Below, piece after piece: positions 60,416 to 64,000 of a stretch of 64,000 nucleotides of DNA. Source of the DNA: Phenylobacterium sp. (GTDB lineage Bacteria > Pseudomonadota > Alphaproteobacteria > Caulobacterales > Caulobacteraceae); assembly GCF_004297125.1 (NCBI RefSeq), contig NZ_SCVD01000019.1, positions 310,001-374,000 of the forward strand, written 5' to 3'. Each line of letters begins with the position of its first letter. Position 1 is the stretch's first letter. The translations under genes and the position numbers were made by a program. A model generated the notes under the pieces. The model ran no database searches and was not told the DNA's origin. It was given only the letters and a program-made list of their open reading frames with translations.

Positions 60416-61218
60416 GCGCGCCGCTGCTGCGCCTGACCGGCGTAGGGAAGACCTACGGCGCCGTGCGCGCCCTGGCCGAAGTCGACCTCGAGGTCGCCGC
60501 GGGGGAGATCACGTGCGTCCTGGGCGACAACGGCGCGGGCAAGTCCACGCTTATCAAGATCATCGCCGGCGTGCATGAGAGCGACGAAGGCCAGGTCGAA
60601 CTCGGTGGCGAAGCCGTGCGGCTGCGCTCGCCCCGCCTGGCGATCGAATGCGGCGTCGCCACGGTCTACCAGGACTTGGCGATCGCCCCGCTGATGCCCG
60701 TGTGGGCGAACTTCTTCCTGGGGCGGGAGCTGCTCAAGGGCCGCGGGCCATTCCAGCGGATGGACATCGCGCGCATGCGGGAGATCGCCCGCAGCGAACT
60801 GGCCGCGATGGGCATCGACGGCGTTGACGTCGAGCGGCCGATCGGCGGGCTGTCCGGCGGCCAACGCCAGTGCGTGGCCATCGCGCGGGCCATCCACTTC
60901 GGCGCCAAGGTGCTGATCCTCGACGAGCCCACCGCCGCCCTGGGCGTCAAGCAGGCGGGCGTGGTGCTGCGCTACGTCCTGGCAGCCCGCGCCCGCGGCC
61001 TGGGCGTGGTGTTCATCACCCACAATCCGCATCATGCGTACTCGGTCGGCGACCGGTTCCTGCTGCTGCAGCGCGGGCGGAGCCAGGGCTGCTTCCTGAA
61101 GTCGGAGATCACCCTCGAGGACCTGACCCGACGGATGGCGGGCGGCATCGAGCTGGACGAGCTCGCCCATGAACTTGAGAACCGCGGCGCGCCCGCCGCA
61201 CGCATCGCCGGAGCTTGA
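60412..61218 (+). CDS. iatA: Inositol-type ABC transporter ATPase, single domain
   Basis: 268 residues. Walker [10 protein letters not shown] (about 38-46), Q-loop [15 protein letters not shown], signature LSGGQRQ, Walker [13 protein letters not shown], switch His in FITHNPHHA. Only one ATPase domain, unlike RbsA or the double-domain inositol ATPases (about 500 residues); it matches FrcA. A pair must dimerise. Overlaps the binding-protein start. Confidence 0.9.
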   Translation: MSAPLLRLTGVGKTYGAVRALAEVDLEVAAGEITCVLGDNGAGKSTLIKIIAGVHESDEGQVELGGEAVRLRSPRLAIECGVATVYQDLAIAPLMPVWANFFLGRELLKGRGPFQRMDIARMREIARSELAAMGIDGVDVERPIGGLSGGQRQCVAIARAIHFGAKVLILDEPTAALGVKQAGVVLRYVLAARARGLGVVFITHNPHHAYSVGDRFLLLQRGRSQGCFLKSEITLEDLTRRMAGGIELDELAHELENRGAPAARIAGA

Positions 61219-61223
61219 GCGAC

Positions 61224-62198
61224 ATGGATCGATCGAGGCGTAGCAGTGTCCTGGCGCTCGCCGCTGCCCTGGCCCTGGCGAGCTGCTCGGCCAAGGGCGG
61301 CAAGGGCGGCGCGGACGGCGCCGGCCAGGCCGGGCCGGGGATGATGGTGGCGATGATCACCCACCAGGCCCCCGGGGACACCTTCTGGGACATCGTGCGC
61401 AAGGGCGCGGAAGCGGCGGCGGCCAAGGACAAGGTCACCCTGCGCTACGCCAACGATCCCGACGGCGGCGCGCAGGCGACGCTGGTCCAGAACGCCATCG
61501 ACAGCCGCGTCGACGCCATCGCCGTGACCCTGGCCAAGCCCGCCGCCCTGGCGCCTGTCCTGCGCAAGGCGCGGGAGGCCGGTATCCCGGTGGTGGTGCT
61601 GAACGCCGGCATCGATCAGTGGAAGGACACCGGGGCGCTGAGCTTCTTCGGGACCGACGATGGCGTGGCGGGGGAGGGCGCCGGCAGGCGCGCGGCGGCC
61701 GACGGCGTGAAGCACCTGTTGTGCGTTTCCCACGAGCAGGGGCAAGTGCAGCAGGAAGCCCGGTGCGACGGCCTCCGGCGCGGCTTCGCGCCCGGGCGGT
61801 TCGACAAGCTCTACGTCATCGGAACGGACATGCCGTCCGTTCGCTCCACGGTCGCCGCCAAACTGCGCCAGGATCCGTCGATCGACCTGGTGGTGACGTT
61901 GGGCGCGCCCTACGGGCTCACCGCCATCGAGGCGGCGAGGGAGGCGGGCAGCCGCGCCAAGATCGCGACCTTCGACAGCAATCCCCAGGTCCCCGCCGCG
62001 ATCCGCTCCGGCGCCCTGCAATGGGCCCTCGACCAGCAGCCCTACCTGCAGGGCTACCTCGCCGTGGACGCCCTCTGGCTCCAGAAGACCAACGGCCACG
62101 TCATCGGCGGCGGGGCGCCCGTGCTCACGGGCCCGTATTTCATTGACCGCTCGAACGTCGACCGGATCGAGGCGTTTGCGAAGGCCGGCATACGCTGA
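61224..62198 (+). CDS. ibpA: Periplasmic sugar/inositol-binding lipoprotein
   Basis: 324 residues from ATG 61224 (TTG 61215, overlapping iatA's stop, is the alternative). Lipobox LALASC at about residues 16-21. Periplasmic binding fold type I, RbsB-like: AMITHQAPGDTFWDIVRKGAEAAAAKD, then LAKPAALAPVLRKAREAGIPVVVLNAGID, then VTLGAPYGLTAIEAAREAG, ATFDSNPQVPAAIRSGALQWALDQQPYLQGYLAVDAL. Position after the ATPase is unusual, as binding protein genes often lead. Substrate inositol is inferred from the operon. Confidence 0.9.
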   Translation: MDRSRRSSVLALAAALALASCSAKGGKGGADGAGQAGPGMMVAMITHQAPGDTFWDIVRKGAEAAAAKDKVTLRYANDPDGGAQATLVQNAIDSRVDAIAVTLAKPAALAPVLRKAREAGIPVVVLNAGIDQWKDTGALSFFGTDDGVAGEGAGRRAAADGVKHLLCVSHEQGQVQQEARCDGLRRGFAPGRFDKLYVIGTDMPSVRSTVAAKLRQDPSIDLVVTLGAPYGLTAIEAAREAGSRAKIATFDSNPQVPAAIRSGALQWALDQQPYLQGYLAVDALWLQKTNGHVIGGGAPVLTGPYFIDRSNVDRIEAFAKAGIR

Positions 62199-62210
62199 CG
62201 GCCGCCGCCA

Positions 62211-62354
62211 GCCGCGGGCGGCGATGGCGATGATCTCGACCTTGTAGTCGGGCGTGGCGGCCAGCCAGATCGTGGCGCTCAGCAGCTTGGACTTGTCGCT
62301 TCCGGCGCGGGCCAGGAGAATTTCGATCGAGGCCAGTACTGCGGTGGCGCCAGC
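62211..62354 (-). pseudogene. RidA-family remnant with internal deletion
   Basis: In one frame: AVLASIEILLARAGSDKSKL, continuing LSATIWLA and then directly ATPDYKVEIIAIAARG. In intact RidA homologues these two parts are separated by about 25-30 residues including the catalytic Arg; here they are joined at about 62254-62262. The N-terminal part is also missing. So it is non-functional. Confidence 0.7.
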
Positions 62355-62377
62355 AGGCCCGCGGAGTAGCTCCGCCG

Positions 62378-62485
62378 CGCCAACCCGGCCTGTCGATCGA
62401 TCAGGGCGCCCTCATAGCCGGCCTTGGCGAGGTAATAGGCCGAGGTGACGCCGACGACCCCTCCGCCGAGAACGGCAACCTTCAT
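62378..62485 (-). pseudogene. D-amino-acid dehydrogenase (DadA) N-terminal remnant
   Basis: ATG 62485 with GGAG upstream opens MKVAVLGGGVVGVTSAYYLA, then KAGYEGALIDRQAG, the FAD-binding start of DadA. After about 36 residues the match ends and the frame runs into the RidA remnant. The start signals survive, so it may still make a short peptide. Downstream of, and same strand as, the aminotransferase. Confidence 0.75.
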
Positions 62486-62518
62486 CAACGGGTCTCCAAG
62501 GGGGCTCGCACCGGGGCG

Positions 62519-63799
62519 TCAGGCGCCGTCCACCATCTGGTGCAGGAACTGCAGTTTGGCGACCGGTTCCAGTGGACCCGAGGCTTTCACCACCTTGAAG
62601 GCGTCGTCCGCCGCGGTGAGGGCGAAGTCGATGTCGGACTCGGTCATGGCGGCGCAGATGAACATGTTGTGCCAGGGGTGGAAGTAGACCCCGCGCTTCA
62701 GCAGGGCGTTGTTCCACAGGTAGCCCTTGGCCGAGGTGTCGTCGTCATCGAACATGATGAGCGGCAGCTGGGCCGGACCCGTCTGGCGCAGGCCGAAGCC
62801 GTGGCGAGCGGCCGCTTCATCAAGCCCCGCCCGCAGGCGCTCGCCCAGGGCGATGGTGCGTTCCAGATAGTCGGTCCCCGCAATAAGCTTGAGGGTCGCC
62901 AGCGAAGCGGCCATCGGCGCGGCTGAGAACCAGTATGATCCCGTCGCATAGATGGTCGCCGCGGCCATGCGGGCGGCGTCCGAGCCGAGCAGGGCCGAGA
63001 TCGGGTGCCCGTTGGCGATGGCCTTGCCCCAGCTTGACAGGTCCGGCTTCACCCCCACCAGGGCCCAGCTGCAGTCGCGGGCCAGGCGGAAGCCGGCGCG
63101 CACGTCGTCGACGATCAGCAGGGCGCCGTGCTCGTCGCACAGTTCGCGGGCCCGGCGGGCGTAGGCGGGATCGGGGAGTTCCTGGTCCACGAAGGTGTCG
63201 TGCTTGATCGGCGAGGCGAAGATCGCCGCCAGGTCGCCGCCGGCCTCGCGAACCGCCGCTTCCAGGCTTTCGACGTCGTTGTATTCGTAGAAGATCTGGT
63301 TGGCGCGATCGGCCTTGGTGACCCCGTTCTTCAGCGGCGTGCACCAGGGCGCGGCCCCGTGATAGGCGCCCTTGGCCAGGACGACCGTGCTTTTCTTGGT
63401 GTGGTTGCGGGCGATCATCAGCGCCATGGTGGTGGCGTCGGTGCCGTTCTTGCAGAACATCGCCCAGTCGGCGTGAGTGACCTGGGCGGTCAGGGCCTCG
63501 GCCAGTTCGACCATCGCCTCGCCGGGGCCGGTCATGGTGTCGCCTCGCCGCGCGCGGTCGAAATAGGCCTGGTCGATTCCGGCGTGGCCGTAGCCGAACA
63601 GGTTCGGCCCGTAGCCGCACATGAAGTCGAGATACCGGTTGCCGTCCACGTCCCACAGGTAGGCGCCCTCGGCGCGGTCGAAGAACTGCGGATAGTCGTC
63701 GGGCAGCAGCATGACCGACTGGTGGCCGTACATCCCCATGGGGATCACCGCTTGCGCGCGCTCGCGCAGGGCGCTGTCCTTGCTGTTCGTCCAAACCAT
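62519..63799 (-). CDS. Class III aminotransferase (glutamate-1-semialdehyde aminomutase-like)
   Basis: 426 residues, PLP enzyme. FCKNGTDATTMALMIARNHT (about 115-134), IVDDVRAGFR (Asp for PLP N1, about 222), Schiff-base Lys near 259 in SSWGKAIANGHPISALLG, then FSAAPMAASLATLKLI. It resembles bacterial transaminases of the GSA family acting on amino acids or amino sugars, not the haem enzyme HemL (no HemL context). Followed by dadA and ridA remnants, so an ancestral D-amino-acid operon is likely. Its promoter carries the GATAGT/ACTATC palindrome. Confidence 0.9.
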   Translation of the reverse strand: MVWTNSKDSALRERAQAVIPMGMYGHQSVMLLPDDYPQFFDRAEGAYLWDVDGNRYLDFMCGYGPNLFGYGHAGIDQAYFDRARRGDTMTGPGEAMVELAEALTAQVTHADWAMFCKNGTDATTMALMIARNHTKKSTVVLAKGAYHGAAPWCTPLKNGVTKADRANQIFYEYNDVESLEAAVREAGGDLAAIFASPIKHDTFVDQELPDPAYARRARELCDEHGALLIVDDVRAGFRLARDCSWALVGVKPDLSSWGKAIANGHPISALLGSDAARMAAATIYATGSYWFSAAPMAASLATLKLIAGTDYLERTIALGERLRAGLDEAAARHGFGLRQTGPAQLPLIMFDDDDTSAKGYLWNNALLKRGVYFHPWHNMFICAAMTESDIDFALTAADDAFKVVKASGPLEPVAKLQFLHQMVDGA

Positions 63800-63812
63800 G
63801 TCGGTCCTCTAA

Positions 63813-63828
63813 GATAGTTTTGACTATC
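63813..63828. promoter_or_regulatory. GATAGT-TTTG-ACTATC palindrome between divergent genes
   Basis: Perfect six-base arms with a 4-bp spacer. It lies 14-29 bp before the aminotransferase ATG and about 50 bp before the PfkB start. Likely operator for a GntR- or MarR-type regulator outside the window. Confidence 0.6.
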
Positions 63829-63877
63829 ATATGCGCGCGGGCCTACTAATCAAGGACGTCAGGGGAGGCGATCGGCG

Positions 63878-64000
63878 ATGAAGACCGGACTGTTGACCAT
63901 CGGGCTCACGACCCTGGACATCGTGGCCAGTCCTATCGACGCCTTGCCGAAGGGCGAGGGCACGACCCTGATCCGCGGGATCGCCTGCGCGCCGGCCGGG
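63878..64000 (+). CDS. PfkB-family carbohydrate kinase, N-terminal part
   Basis: 41 codons from ATG 63878 (AGGGGAGG upstream) to the window end: MKTGLLTIGLTTLDIVASPI, then DALPKGEGTTLIRGIACAPAG. The GLTTLDIV-PIDALPKGEGT pattern is the start of ribokinase/PfkB sugar kinases. Divergent from the aminotransferase, so it could belong to the same regulon. The rest is cut off. Confidence 0.8.
   Translation, partial: MKTGLLTIGLTTLDIVASPIDALPKGEGTTLIRGIACAPAG

Noticed and set aside
1..64000. CRISPR arrays, insertion sequences, rRNA, prophage
   Set aside because: No regularly spaced repeats, transposase genes, rRNA sequence or phage structural genes were seen on reading both strands.

Overview
The window is GC-rich alphaproteobacterial chromosomal DNA, densely packed on both strands, with many 1-8 bp start/stop overlaps. 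The inositol locus (divergent iolG, an RpiR-type regulator, iolC-D-E-B and an inositol-type ABC transporter, with GGAA-N6-TTCC boxes), the compact homogentisate operon, the SelO and GluQ proteins and the many TonB-free catabolic genes suggest the family Caulobacteraceae (Caulobacter/Phenylobacterium type). That placement is inference from gene content only.

Layout. 1-4 kb: a two-gene molybdenum hydroxylase (large subunit runs off the left edge) and nhaA. 4-8.7 kb: a CMD-family protein and an SDR, a 24-residue membrane peptide, selO, a DMT transporter and gluQ. 8.7-10 kb: a TetR regulator facing two tiny single-TM proteins, with four copies of one 19-bp palindrome in front of them. 10-11.5 kb: an HNH nuclease and an EF-hand protein. 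11.7-14.8 kb: a TetR gene divergent from a haloalkane dehalogenase/DUF1330 pair. 14.4-19.4 kb: a secreted sulfatase whose promoter shares the TetR operator sequence, then a Cpx-like kinase/regulator/Spy cassette. 19.4-22.5 kb: a CxC-repeat protein, an HxlR/CMD divergent pair, Coq7, DsbB and a DedA-like protein. 22.5-27.6 kb: a tyrosine catabolic operon (HPPD, asparaginase-like protein, homogentisate dioxygenase, small protein, fumarylacetoacetase-like protein, MarR). 27.6-32.6 kb: a hybrid kinase and feoAB behind a Fur-like box.

32.8-51.7 kb is an accessory stretch. It starts at tRNA-Leu(CAA), which has a gene remnant directly against its 3' end. It carries a multi-PAS histidine kinase followed by three overlapping response-regulator genes, and around them a loose set of short-transcript genes (alpha/beta hydrolases, SDRs, NmrA-like proteins, AhpD-like, HD, MBL, TMEM175 and DUF427 proteins). 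Several of these have a CTAGGG element 40-95 bp before the start. A frameshifted AraC fragment lies here too.

51.7-62.2 kb is the myo-inositol regulon: dehydrogenase, RpiR regulator, kinase-DUF2090 fusion, hydrolase, dehydratase, isomerase, then permease, ATPase and lipoprotein binding protein. No iolA or iolJ is present. 62.2-64 kb holds fused remnants of a D-amino-acid dehydrogenase and a RidA protein, a class III aminotransferase, and the start of a divergent PfkB-type kinase across a perfect GATAGT/ACTATC palindrome.

No CRISPR array, insertion sequence, rRNA or intact prophage was seen.
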